Shown one piece after another: positions 43,856 to 53,249 of a stretch of 64,000 nt of DNA (its first letter is position 1; each line of letters opens with the position of its first letter). The stretch is from Flavobacterium sp. K5-23. Lineage in GTDB: Bacteria; Bacteroidota; Bacteroidia; Flavobacteriales; Flavobacteriaceae. Under the pieces are notes generated by a model, which had not been told where the DNA came from, did not search any database, and worked only from the letters and a program-made list of their open reading frames with translations. The stretch is from assembly GCF_023278045.1 (NCBI RefSeq), contig NZ_CP056783.1, forward strand, positions 744,001 to 808,000. The letters are read 5' to 3'. The position numbers were made by a program, and so were the translations under genes.

Positions 43856-45730
43856 TTACTTCACTTCATAAACATTATTTGCTTGCTTCACATCGGCCAT
43901 TAAACCGCTTGGATCAATGGTAATTTTCTTGATCGTGTTTTTTGCTTTAGCAATAACAAACTCATAATTAGATGCTGCCCAAGTCCAGTCATTTAAAACG
44001 GTTCTTTTCACAGATGGATTTGGATTTTCTTTTTCGAAATTCATCATACGCAAGGGAACGTAAAAACTTTCTTTACTTCCATCAACATATTCCACTAATA
44101 GGTCAATAGGCATTGGCATTCTACCAATTCTTTCTAAACTTACAGTGGTTGCGTCACCATTTTCAACGACACTTTTAATTCCGTAATCAATAGTGTTTGT
44201 GGTTTTAGTCCAATCAGTCAAATACCAATCTAAGTTAGCGCCTGAAACACGTTCCGCTGTTCTCTTGATATCGTTTGGCGTAGGGTGTTTGAACTTAAAA
44301 TCTTGGTAGTATCTTTTAATAGTTTTAGATAAATTGTCTTCCCCAATAACATAGTTCAATTGCGATAAAAAGATGCTTCCTTTTACATAGGAAGAAACGC
44401 TATAAGGTCTGTTTTCATCATAACGATCACCGTGCGTAGCCTGTGTTTGCTCCTTACCGGATTCTATTAATTTATAATAAGAATTATAATTCCCCTTAAA
44501 CGGGTTTTCAACTTTTTTATCTGACAAGTCATTTATCACTAAGTCTTCTACATAAGTTGTAAAACCTTCGTCCATCCAAGGATGTTTGGATTCATTAGAA
44601 GCTAAAATATGTTGAAACCATGAGTGTCCTAATTCATGTGTTGCCGTTCCATAAATACCTTCAATAGTACCGTTTCCTAACATCAAAGTACACATTGCAT
44701 ATTCCATACCGCCATCACCACCTTGTATGAATGAATACTGCTTGTATGGATAATCCCCTATTTTCTTGTTGTAAGAATCCATTACTTTTACCATCATAGG
44801 TTGTAATTTCTTCCATTTTTCAGTAGTTTCTGGATTGTTTTTATACAAGAAATGAATCGCTACATCATTAGGTCCGTTTACCACATCGTGTGAATAATTT
44901 TTGTCAGCAGCCCAAGTGAAATCATGTACCATTGGTGCCACAAAATGCCACGTTAAAGTTTTGGTTCTCCTAGGATAATTAACTGTAACTCCTTCGTCTT
45001 GGTATCCCTTTCCTATTTCGTTAGGATTTTGCAAATAACCAGAACCTCCTATTACATAGTCTTTATCGATTGTAATATTTACATCAAAATCTCCCCATAC
45101 ACCGTGAAATTCTCTAGCGATATAAGGATCAGCATGCCAACCTTCAAAATCAAATTCGGCCATTTTAGGGTACCATTGTGACATTGACAATTCCACTCCT
45201 TCGGAATTGTTTCTACCAGAACGACGGATTTGTACCGGAACTTGACCTTCAAAATCCAGCGTTAAAGTAGTTTTCGAATTAGGCAAAATAGGATGTGCCA
45301 AAGTAACTTCAAGAATAGTTCCTGCCGTTTTTGTAACAGCAGCAACACCGTCTTGTTTAAAATTGGTTACATTTAAATACCCAATTTCATTTGGCTTCAA
45401 ATATTGAATACGGCTTTCTTTAATTTCTTTTCCGTCCACTTTCGTTTTAGTGACCATTCTTGCATCAGGATCTTTGATAGTATACAATCTTGCATCCATT
45501 TCGCTTCCTGGTTGGAATGCATTATTAAACAAATGGTAATACACTTTTTTAAGAGTATCAGAAGAATTATTGGTGTAAACCAATTCTTGCTTCCCTTTAT
45601 ACAGATAGGTTTTCACATCCATCTTCACATCCATTTTATAATCGACATGTTGTTGCCAATATCCTGAACTTTGAGCACTTAATGACCCAAAACTAAGTGA
45701 GATAATTGAAATTAAAAAAAATCTTTTCAT
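43856..45730 (-). CDS. M1 family metallopeptidase
   Basis: A 624-residue secreted aminopeptidase-like enzyme with a signal peptide ending LSAQS. The exopeptidase motif variant GGMEYAM and the zinc motif HELGH, followed by Glu in WMDEGFTTYVEDL, are intact (gluzincin type). The N-terminal beta domain is present, and no long C-terminal helical domain is seen, as is usual for short bacterial M1 enzymes. It is expected to release N-terminal residues from peptides in the periplasm. The S8 peptidase gene is 60 bases upstream on the same strand, so the two may form a proteolytic unit. Confidence 0.9.
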   Translation of the reverse strand: MKRFFLISIISLSFGSLSAQSSGYWQQHVDYKMDVKMDVKTYLYKGKQELVYTNNSSDTLKKVYYHLFNNAFQPGSEMDARLYTIKDPDARMVTKTKVDGKEIKESRIQYLKPNEIGYLNVTNFKQDGVAAVTKTAGTILEVTLAHPILPNSKTTLTLDFEGQVPVQIRRSGRNNSEGVELSMSQWYPKMAEFDFEGWHADPYIAREFHGVWGDFDVNITIDKDYVIGGSGYLQNPNEIGKGYQDEGVTVNYPRRTKTLTWHFVAPMVHDFTWAADKNYSHDVVNGPNDVAIHFLYKNNPETTEKWKKLQPMMVKVMDSYNKKIGDYPYKQYSFIQGGDGGMEYAMCTLMLGNGTIEGIYGTATHELGHSWFQHILASNESKHPWMDEGFTTYVEDLVINDLSDKKVENPFKGNYNSYYKLIESGKEQTQATHGDRYDENRPYSVSSYVKGSIFLSQLNYVIGEDNLSKTIKRYYQDFKFKHPTPNDIKRTAERVSGANLDWYLTDWTKTTNTIDYGIKSVVENGDATTVSLERIGRMPMPIDLLVEYVDGSKESFYVPLRMMNFEKENPNPSVKRTVLNDWTWAASNYEFVIAKAKNTIKKITIDPSGLMADVKQANNVYEVK

Positions 45731-45790
45731 GGTATTTAAATAAAAAATGGAAGGACGTGAGTCCTTCCATTAGATTAACAATTATTTGGT

Positions 45791-47416
45791 TTATTTCTTA
45801 GACATTTTTTCAGCCATTAATAAAGCATTGTAAGCATTTACTATTTTTCCAGATTTAGACAAAGTTGTAAAAGAACGAACGTCTTTTGGGTTACCCCCAA
45901 CAACTACATCAGCAGTAATTGCAACACCTGAATCCATTAAAATATGTTTTACTTGAGAAGCTGATAATTTTGGATAATAAGAACGAATCACCGCAGCAAC
46001 TCCAGCTACATTAGGCGAAGCCATAGAAGTTCCTTGTAAATATTTATAGCTGTCTTTTGGAGTAGTTGCGTAAATTTTTACTCCCGGTGCAAAAACGTCA
46101 ACATTTACTTTTCCAATGTTTGAGAATCGAGCCACTACTTTATTCCCGTATTCAAAATTCAAAGCTCCAATTGTGATTAAATTATCTGCAAATTCAGTTA
46201 CTTTATCAGCTGAATCATTAGGGTAATTATGTTCCGTATCGATATCTTTTGAATCATTTCCGGCAGCATGAACAATTAGAACATCATGCTTTTCAGCATA
46301 TATAATTGCATCATAAACCCATTGCTTATGTGGAGAAAAGCTTTTTCCAAAACTTCCGTTGATTACTTTCGCTCCATTATCAACTGCATAACGAATTCCT
46401 AAAGCAATATCCTTGTCATATTCATCACCGTCAGGCACAGCACGAACAGTAAGAATCTCAACATTTCCTGCTATACCATCTCCTCCAATAGCGTTGTTTC
46501 TACTTTGAGCAACAATTCCAGCAACGTGAGTTCCGTGAAGAGCACCATCTTTGTCTGGTCCTATAACATTATTGTTCCCGTATTTAGTATCCGTTAAATC
46601 ATCTGGATTATCACCTACTACTTTTCTGTAATCTTGCTTTAAATTATCACCACTAAGAACGCCAGTTGCTTTTTCTATTTCGTCTTGCAAACCCGCTTTT
46701 AAATCTTCAATTGGCATCCCAAAAGAAAACATCTTTTGAATCATCTCTTTAGCCTTTAAAACAGTTTCTTCTTTCGAGTTAATTGCTTTAACTTCTTCTA
46801 GAGTGTAGCTTCCTTTTTTTAATTCTTTTGCGATAATTTCATCCGAAGATTTTAAACCAGACAGCATTTCCTCGTATCTTGATTTCCCTACTTTTGCTTC
46901 AGCTATTTTTTCGTCATTGATTGCTTTAGCTTCTTGATAAGTTTCCTCATCAACCAGGTTTTTATTTTTAATGATTCTTTCATATTCAAGATTTTCTTTG
47001 GTGGTATCTCCTAGAAAATTCCAACCGTGAATATCATCGATATAACCGTTATTATCATCATCAATTCCGTTACCTGGAATTTCTTTTGTGTTTGTCCAAA
47101 CAACTGATTTCAAATCTTCGTGTTCGATATCAACACCAGAATCTACAATCCCAACAATTACTTTTACTCCAACTTTGTTTTTTAACAATTCAGAGTAAGC
47201 TCTATCTACACTCATTCCTGGAATCGTATCATTAACGATATCTAAGTGACTCCAACGTTTTAATTCATTTTCTTTTAAAGTTAATTTTTTAGTAACATTT
47301 AAAGGAGCGCTTATCACTGCTAAAGAACTGAAACTTGAAACTTGTTTTTGGGCTCCACATCCTGCTAATACCAATACGGAAAAAGCAGAAAGGAAAATGG
47401 GTTTAATACTATTCAT
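45791..47416 (-). CDS. S8 family serine peptidase (subtilase) lipoprotein
   Basis: A 541-residue subtilase with lipobox LVLAGC (Cys20). The catalytic triad is Asp92 (GIVDSGVDIEHEDL), His294 (HGTHVAGIV) and Ser464 (GTSMASPNVAG), with the oxyanion Asn in HAAGNDS. Between the Asp and His motifs is an insert of about 145 residues (135-280) that starts with the acidic DDDNNGYIDDIHGW and continues as charged helices. It is probably anchored on the outer membrane. It has the same direction as the M1 peptidase downstream. Confidence 0.92.
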   Translation of the reverse strand: MNSIKPIFLSAFSVLVLAGCGAQKQVSSFSSLAVISAPLNVTKKLTLKENELKRWSHLDIVNDTIPGMSVDRAYSELLKNKVGVKVIVGIVDSGVDIEHEDLKSVVWTNTKEIPGNGIDDDNNGYIDDIHGWNFLGDTTKENLEYERIIKNKNLVDEETYQEAKAINDEKIAEAKVGKSRYEEMLSGLKSSDEIIAKELKKGSYTLEEVKAINSKEETVLKAKEMIQKMFSFGMPIEDLKAGLQDEIEKATGVLSGDNLKQDYRKVVGDNPDDLTDTKYGNNNVIGPDKDGALHGTHVAGIVAQSRNNAIGGDGIAGNVEILTVRAVPDGDEYDKDIALGIRYAVDNGAKVINGSFGKSFSPHKQWVYDAIIYAEKHDVLIVHAAGNDSKDIDTEHNYPNDSADKVTEFADNLITIGALNFEYGNKVVARFSNIGKVNVDVFAPGVKIYATTPKDSYKYLQGTSMASPNVAGVAAVIRSYYPKLSASQVKHILMDSGVAITADVVVGGNPKDVRSFTTLSKSGKIVNAYNALLMAEKMSKK

Positions 47417-47495
47417 TATATAATTTTATTGAGTTTGATTATGCAATATTAGTCTAATCTTTGTTTTTTTGTTACACACTTCACTGGGATTAACA

Positions 47496-48356
47496 CTATC
47501 TTAAGATTTCCTCACAGCTATAAACGTCCTTCAACCTCACCCCTTTTTCGGTATGCTGCACAGTTATGATTTCGTTATGAGCATCATGTTCCAGGAACAA
47601 ATAGTAATTGTTATCGACTGCGGCATTCAGGAATTTGGTTTTCTCCGGCATTGTCAATAAAGGTCTTGTATCATAGCCCATAACATAAGGAATAGGAATG
47701 TGTCCGGCTGTTGCCAATAAATCCGCCATAAATACAATTGTTTTACCCTGATATTGAATGTGAGGAATCATTTGCTTCTCGGTATGACCATCGGCAAAGA
47801 AAATCCCAAAACCTAACTCTGATTTTTCCAAGAAATCTCCTTCGGGTCTTTTGATAAAATTCAGTTGGCCGCTTTCTTGCATTGGTAAAATATTCTCTGA
47901 CAAAAAAGACGCTTTCTCTCTAGGATTTGGTTTTGTTGCCCATTCCCAATGATTGTCATTAGACCAGAACTTAGCATTCTTGAAAGCGGGTTCATATCCA
48001 GTCTTGTCTTTGTTCCACTGAATGCTTCCGCCACAATGATCAAAATGCAAATGCGTCATAAAAACATCCGTAATATCATCACGATGAAAACCATATTTAG
48101 CCAAAGACTTATCCATAGAATGGGTTCCCCAAAGGGAATAATGACCATAAAACTTCTCGGATTGTTTGTTCCCCATTCCGGTATCAATCAGGATGAGTTG
48201 GTTTCCGTCTTCAATTAGCAAACATCTTGCTGCAATATCTATTAGGTTATTCGCATCGGCAGGATTTGTTCTGTTCCAAATTGTTTTTGGAACCACACCA
48301 AACATACCGCCACCATCGAGCTTAAAATTACCAGTTTCTATAGGATAGAGTTTCAT
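47496..48356 (-). CDS. MBL-fold metallo-hydrolase
   Basis: A 286-residue metallo-beta-lactamase-fold enzyme without a signal peptide. The zinc motif is MTHLHFDHCGGS (about residues 100-111), preceded by LIDTGMGNK. Later ligands are in FADGHTEKQMIPH and FLEHDAH. The layout resembles AttM/AhlB-type lactonases and related hydrolases, but the substrate cannot be told. It is a single gene. The region upstream (48357-48649) contains TTTAAAGATT repeats and the divergent suf promoter. Confidence 0.85.
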   Translation of the reverse strand: MKLYPIETGNFKLDGGGMFGVVPKTIWNRTNPADANNLIDIAARCLLIEDGNQLILIDTGMGNKQSEKFYGHYSLWGTHSMDKSLAKYGFHRDDITDVFMTHLHFDHCGGSIQWNKDKTGYEPAFKNAKFWSNDNHWEWATKPNPREKASFLSENILPMQESGQLNFIKRPEGDFLEKSELGFGIFFADGHTEKQMIPHIQYQGKTIVFMADLLATAGHIPIPYVMGYDTRPLLTMPEKTKFLNAAVDNNYYLFLEHDAHNEIITVQHTEKGVRLKDVYSCEEILR

Positions 48357-48524
48357 TTTAAATAAATTTAAAGATTGAAAATTTAAAGATTACTTCCTCT
48401 TTAAATTAAAAAACAGTTGCAATTTACTAAAATCAGTTGGTGTAGAAAGGAATTCAATAGACATTTTCTATTTCTCCATTAGTTATAAAAATGTTATCGA
48501 TTATGGAAAAAGGTTTTTATACAC

Positions 48525-48532
48525 TACCTTTG
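48525..48532 (+). promoter_or_regulatory. putative -7 box of the suf operon
   Basis: TACCTTTG fits TAnnTTTG and lies 118 bases before the sufA-like ATG at 48650. The leader would be about 110 nt. No -33 element is convincing. Confidence 0.35.
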
Positions 48533-48649
48533 TCGTTAATTTAGACAAAATCAATATAACGAAGAAATAAGCATCCTGAAACTACTGATTCTCAAATCAC
48601 TGTTTCAGTGCAAATTCTAAGTTTACAATAATAATAAACAATAAAACCC

Positions 48650-48979
48650 ATGATAAAAGTTTCTGATACTGCCAAAAAGAAAATCATCGATTTGATGAAT
48701 GACGATGGCTTTGACGCTACTACAGACTACGTTAGAGTAGGTGTGAAAAGTGGTGGATGCTCTGGTTTGTCTTATGATTTGAAATTTGACAAAACCAAAA
48801 GCGAAGACGATAAAATTTTCATTGACAACGATATCACAATTGCTGTAGAAAAAAAATCTTTCTTGTATCTAGCTGGAACAATATTAGAATTTTCAGGCGG
48901 AATAAACGGAAAAGGATTTGTTTTCAACAATCCAAACGCGAATAGAACTTGTGGATGTGGAGAATCGTTTTCTCTTTAA
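48650..48979 (+). CDS. sufA: SufA/IscA-type iron-sulfur carrier
   Basis: A 109-residue A-type carrier (HesB/IscA/SufA family) that accepts or transfers Fe-S clusters. The three conserved cysteines are present: GGCSGLSYDL in the middle and the C-terminal CGCGESF. Length is standard. It is the first gene of the SUF operon and is followed after about 90 bases by sufB, all on the plus strand. SufA and ErpA-type names cannot be separated by sequence alone. Confidence 0.93.
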   Translation: MIKVSDTAKKKIIDLMNDDGFDATTDYVRVGVKSGGCSGLSYDLKFDKTKSEDDKIFIDNDITIAVEKKSFLYLAGTILEFSGGINGKGFVFNNPNANRTCGCGESFSL

Positions 48980-49068
48980 ACAAATAAAAAAGATTTAAAC
49001 TATTAATAAGCTAAGTTAATTAAGCCTTAACGAACCTTAATTTCTTAATGGTTTTAAAAAACAAAAAT

Positions 49069-50517
49069 ATGTCAAAATACACAGAAGACGATTTAAAAAT
49101 CGAACTCGAAAATAAAGAATACGAATACGGATTTTACACCGAATTAGAATCGGAAACGTTTCCTGTTGGTTTAAATGAAGATATTGTTCGTGCCATATCA
49201 CTTAAAAAAGAAGAGCCACAATGGATGACCGACTGGCGCATTGAAGCTTTTCGTGCTTGGCAAGAAATGATTGAGCCGGAATGGGCAAATGTAAATTATA
49301 CAAAGCCAGACTTTCAGGCCATCTCTTATTATTCAGCTCCAAAAGCGATTGACCCTAATAAAACATTAGACGATGTAGATCCGGAACTTTTAGAAATGTA
49401 TAAAAAGTTAGGTATCTCAGTCGATGAGCAAAAAATGATGAATAATGTGGCAATGGATATTGTAGTAGACTCTGTTTCAGTTGCTACAACATTCAAGAAA
49501 ACATTAGGAGAGAAAGGAATTATCTTTATGAGTATTTCTGAAGCCATTAAAGAGCATCCAGAATTAGTTCGCAAATATTTAGGAACAGTTGTTCCGCAAA
49601 AAGATAACTTTTATGCAGCATTAAACTCTGCTGTATTCTCTGATGGATCTTTTTGTTATATTCCAAAAGGCGTTCGTTGTCCAATGGAACTTTCGACTTA
49701 TTTCAGAATCAATCAAGCAGGAACAGGACAGTTCGAAAGAACATTACTTGTTGCTGACGAAGGTAGTTACGTAAGTTACCTTGAGGGTTGTACTGCGCCA
49801 AGTCGTGATGAAAACCAATTGCACGCAGCAGTAGTGGAATTGATTGCCCTTGACGATGCCGAAATTAAATATTCTACCGTTCAAAACTGGTATCCCGGAA
49901 ACAAAGAAGGTAAAGGAGGAGTTTTCAATTTTGTAACCAAAAGAGGGATCTGCGAGAAAAACGCTAAAATTTCTTGGACACAAGTAGAAACAGGATCTGC
50001 AATAACTTGGAAATATCCATCTGTTATTTTAAAAGGAGAAAATTCAACAGGAGAATTTTATTCGATAGCTGTAACTAATAATTTCCAACAAGCAGATACA
50101 GGAACTAAAATGATCCATTTAGGTAAAAACACTAAATCGACCATTATTTCTAAAGGTATCTCAGCAGGAAAATCACAAAACAGTTATAGAGGATTGGTAC
50201 AAATTAGTGCTAATGCTGATAACGCCAGAAACTTTTCGCAATGTGATTCTTTGCTAATGGGTAATAATTGTGGTGCACATACTTTCCCTTATATCGAAAG
50301 CAAAAACCCATCTGCCAAAGTGGAACATGAGGCTACAACAAGTAAAATTGGTGAAGACCAAGTTTTCTATTGTAACCAACGTGGAATTCCAACAGAGAAA
50401 GCAATTGCTTTAATTGTAAACGGTTTCAGTAAAGATGTATTGAATAAGTTGCCAATGGAATTCGCAGTAGAAGCACAAAAATTATTAGAAATTTCATTAG
50501 AAGGATCTGTAGGATAA
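49069..50517 (+). CDS. sufB: SufB, Fe-S cluster scaffold
   Basis: A 482-residue SufB protein of the SufBCD scaffold complex. The beta-helix core contains [20 protein letters not shown] and the family segment with the cluster-related Cys in [15 protein letters not shown] sequence (here [20 protein letters not shown]). The C-terminal [21 protein letters not shown] is typical. The ATG at 49069 (MSKYTEDDL) is chosen over one 21 bases upstream because it matches the family start. It precedes sufC by 29 bases. Confidence 0.95.
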   Translation: MSKYTEDDLKIELENKEYEYGFYTELESETFPVGLNEDIVRAISLKKEEPQWMTDWRIEAFRAWQEMIEPEWANVNYTKPDFQAISYYSAPKAIDPNKTLDDVDPELLEMYKKLGISVDEQKMMNNVAMDIVVDSVSVATTFKKTLGEKGIIFMSISEAIKEHPELVRKYLGTVVPQKDNFYAALNSAVFSDGSFCYIPKGVRCPMELSTYFRINQAGTGQFERTLLVADEGSYVSYLEGCTAPSRDENQLHAAVVELIALDDAEIKYSTVQNWYPGNKEGKGGVFNFVTKRGICEKNAKISWTQVETGSAITWKYPSVILKGENSTGEFYSIAVTNNFQQADTGTKMIHLGKNTKSTIISKGISAGKSQNSYRGLVQISANADNARNFSQCDSLLMGNNCGAHTFPYIESKNPSAKVEHEATTSKIGEDQVFYCNQRGIPTEKAIALIVNGFSKDVLNKLPMEFAVEAQKLLEISLEGSVG

Positions 50518-50546
50518 CCTTTTTAAGACAATATAAAAAAAACAAC

Positions 50547-51299
50547 ATGTTAAGTATAAAAAATTTACACGCCTCAATTGGGGATAAAGAAATTCTAAAA
50601 GGAATTAACCTTGAAGTAAAAGCAGGAGAAATTCACGCAATAATGGGACCTAACGGTGCTGGGAAAAGTACACTAGCTTCTATCATTGCAGGAAATGAAA
50701 ACTACGAAGTAACCGAAGGTGAAATATCTTTAGAGGGCGAAGATCTTAGTGAACTAGCTCCTGAAGAAAGAGCGCACAAAGGAGTTTTTCTTTCATTTCA
50801 ATATCCAGTGGAAATTCCGGGTGTATCAGTTACAAACTTCATGAGAACGGCTATCAATGAAACACGCAAAGCAAACGGACAGGAAGAAATGCCTGCTAAA
50901 GAAATGCTGAAAGTGATTCGTGAGAAATCAGAATTATTAGAAATTGACCGTAAGTTTTTGTCACGTTCTCTTAACGAAGGTTTCTCTGGTGGAGAGAAAA
51001 AACGTAATGAGATTTTCCAAATGGCGATGCTAGAACCAAAACTGGCTATCCTTGACGAAACTGATTCTGGATTGGATATCGATGCATTGCGTATCGTTGC
51101 TAACGGAGTGAACAAACTGAAAAGCGATAAAAACGCAATTGTAGTTATCACCCATTACCAAAGATTATTAGACTATATCGTTCCTGATTTCGTTCACGTA
51201 TTATACAATGGAAAAATTGTAAAATCAGGCGGAAAAGAACTAGCTCACGAGCTGGAAGAAAAAGGATACGACTGGATTAAACAAGAACAAGAAGCGTAA
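50547..51299 (+). CDS. sufC: SufC ATPase
   Basis: A 250-residue ABC-type ATPase that drives the SufBCD complex. Walker A is GPNGAGKST (about residues 35-43), the signature is SGGEKKRNEIFQM, and Walker B is LAILDETDSGLDIDAL, all typical for SufC. The gene lies between sufB and sufD. The spacer to sufD (51300-51372) is made of repeated words. Confidence 0.97.
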   Translation: MLSIKNLHASIGDKEILKGINLEVKAGEIHAIMGPNGAGKSTLASIIAGNENYEVTEGEISLEGEDLSELAPEERAHKGVFLSFQYPVEIPGVSVTNFMRTAINETRKANGQEEMPAKEMLKVIREKSELLEIDRKFLSRSLNEGFSGGEKKRNEIFQMAMLEPKLAILDETDSGLDIDALRIVANGVNKLKSDKNAIVVITHYQRLLDYIVPDFVHVLYNGKIVKSGGKELAHELEEKGYDWIKQEQEA

Positions 51300-51372
51300 A
51301 AATAGTTTGCAGTATACGGTTTGCAGTTTGCAAAACTCATAACTTATAACTCATAACTTATAAATACCAAAA
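51300..51372. repeat. repeat-word spacer between sufC and sufD
   Basis: The spacer contains three GTTTGCA units (from 51305) and two copies of CATAACTTATAA in tandem arrangement. Comparable word-repeat spacers lie between other co-directional genes in this window. Confidence 0.6.
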
Positions 51373-52689
51373 ATGGATTTAAAAGAAAAATTAGTATCGT
51401 CTTTTATGGCTTTTGAAGAGCGCATCGATGTTCACTCTGAACTTCATGATGTACGCACAGAAGCGATAAAAAACTTTGAAAATAAAGGTTTCCCAACTAA
51501 AAAAGAGGAAGCTTGGAAATACACTTCGCTTAATGCCATCCTAAAAAATGACTTTTCGGTATTTCCAAAAGTAGAAAACAACATCCAGTATTCTGATGTT
51601 AAAAAATATTTTTTACATGAAATAGACACGTACAAAGTAGTGTTTATCGATGGTGTTTTTAGCTCGCATTTATCATCAACAACACATGAAGGAATTGATG
51701 TTTGCTTGATGGCATCGGCATTGAACAAGCCAAAATACAAAATGATTATTGACACCTTCTTTAATCAAATTGCCAATAAAGAGGACAGTTTAACTTCGTT
51801 GAATACGGCTTTCGCCAATGAAGGAGCGTATATCAACATCCCAAAAAGCAAAGTAGCGGATAAACCTATTGAGATAATGTATTTCTCAACAGGAAACGAA
51901 GCTGCCCTTATGGTACAGCCAAGAAACTTAGTGATTGTAGGCGAGAATTCTCATGTGCAAATCATCGAGCGTCATCAAAGTTTAAGCGGAAATCCTGTTT
52001 TAACCAATTCGGTTACCGAGATTTTTGCTCAAAAACGTGCTATTGTAGATTACTACAAAATTCAAAATGATGATCTTGCAGCGAACCTAATAGACAACAC
52101 TTACGTTTCTCAAAAACAAGAAAGTCACGTTTCAGTTCACACCTTCTCTTTTGGAGGAAACCTAACTAGAAACAACCTGAATTTCTATCACTTTGGTGAA
52201 AGATTGACAAGTACTTTGAACGGAATCACGATTATTGGTGAAAAGCAACACGTAGATCATTATACTTTAGTGAAGCATTCCACTCCAAACTGTGAAAGTT
52301 TCCAGGATTACAAAGGAATCTATTCTGATCGTTCAACGGGTGTTTTCAACGGAAAAGTATATGTTGAGAGAGAAGCTCAAAAAACAAACGCTTTCCAAAA
52401 AAGCAATAACATTTTATTGAGCGACAAAGCGACAATCAACGCAAAACCACAATTGGAAATTTTTGCCGATGACGTAAAATGTTCTCACGGATGTACAATT
52501 GGACAACTGGATGAAACTGCTATGTTCTACATGCAACAACGTGGAATTCCTAAAAAAGAAGCCAAAGCTTTATTGATGTACGCATTCTCAAATGCCGTAA
52601 TCGAAAGCATCAAAATACCAGAATTGAAACAAAGAATCACAAAAATCATCGCTACTAAATTAGGAGTGAAAATTGGGTTTGATTTGTAA
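51373..52689 (+). CDS. sufD: SufD, Fe-S scaffold complex subunit
   Basis: A 438-residue SufD protein. The N-terminal helical part (EEAWKYTSLNAILK) is followed by the beta-helix core, with the conserved His of the SufB-SufD interface in KCSHGCTIGQLDETAMFYMQ-type sequence near residue 376. The C-terminal QQRGIPKKEAKALLMYAFSN is typical. It partners SufB and SufC in cluster assembly. The gene ends before a hairpin. Two opposite-strand genes then separate it from sufS. Confidence 0.95.
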   Translation: MDLKEKLVSSFMAFEERIDVHSELHDVRTEAIKNFENKGFPTKKEEAWKYTSLNAILKNDFSVFPKVENNIQYSDVKKYFLHEIDTYKVVFIDGVFSSHLSSTTHEGIDVCLMASALNKPKYKMIIDTFFNQIANKEDSLTSLNTAFANEGAYINIPKSKVADKPIEIMYFSTGNEAALMVQPRNLVIVGENSHVQIIERHQSLSGNPVLTNSVTEIFAQKRAIVDYYKIQNDDLAANLIDNTYVSQKQESHVSVHTFSFGGNLTRNNLNFYHFGERLTSTLNGITIIGEKQHVDHYTLVKHSTPNCESFQDYKGIYSDRSTGVFNGKVYVEREAQKTNAFQKSNNILLSDKATINAKPQLEIFADDVKCSHGCTIGQLDETAMFYMQQRGIPKKEAKALLMYAFSNAVIESIKIPELKQRITKIIATKLGVKIGFDL

Positions 52690-52710
52690 AATATAACCAC
52701 AAGGTTCACG

Positions 52711-52755
52711 CAAAGGGCGCAGAGTTTTACTAAACTTTGCGCCCTTTGTAATTTT
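52711..52755 (+). terminator. terminator after sufD
   Basis: CAAAGGGCGCA (52711-52721) and TGCGCCCTTTG (52738-52748) form an 11-bp perfect stem, extended by GAGTTT/AAACTT inside. It is followed by a T-rich stretch. Confidence 0.7.
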
Positions 52756-52905
52756 AATTATTTGAGGAGCTATTTATTTCGTCAGTTCGCTTCGCTCGTG
52801 CCCTGCTATACATTTCATTCACATCAAACTTACCGTCACTTTAATACCCATCCATACGATTACTAAATATAGAATCGAACAATATTAGCTGTCAAATTAT
52901 TAATT

Positions 52906-53220
52906 TTATATATAATCAGTAAAGTTGGTTTCTAAATTTTTCCATATATTCATTAATATATTCGTGTTCTCCGAGGCGTTACTATATTCCAATTTACCAA
53001 TAATAGTCAATTCATAATTTTTGCCTTGTTTAACGATAAGTCCTTTACGTATTAACCATGAAATAGAGGTTTGTAATTCCTTTTGAGAAGGTACTGCATG
53101 ATTAATTCCATCAGCAACCGAAATAATTCCGTTAATATCAGTTGGCTGGGTATTTGTAGCAAGTGCAATAGCAAAGAATATCCAAGATGTAGTTTGTTCC
53201 TCTTTCATAAAATCGAACAT
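52906..53220 (-). CDS. small winged-helix-like protein of unknown function
   Basis: A 104-residue protein without a signal peptide. The middle part (KELQTSISWLIRKGLIVKQ followed by YELTIIGKLEY) reads like a winged-helix module, and the N-terminal part is a helix pair. No family is recognised. It lies on the minus strand inside the suf region, 29 bases after the beta-lactamase-fold gene, with which it may be co-transcribed. Confidence 0.6.
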   Translation of the reverse strand: MFDFMKEEQTTSWIFFAIALATNTQPTDINGIISVADGINHAVPSQKELQTSISWLIRKGLIVKQGKNYELTIIGKLEYSNASENTNILMNIWKNLETNFTDYI

Positions 53221-53249
53221 AATTTATATTAGTCATGTAAAACGTGAAA

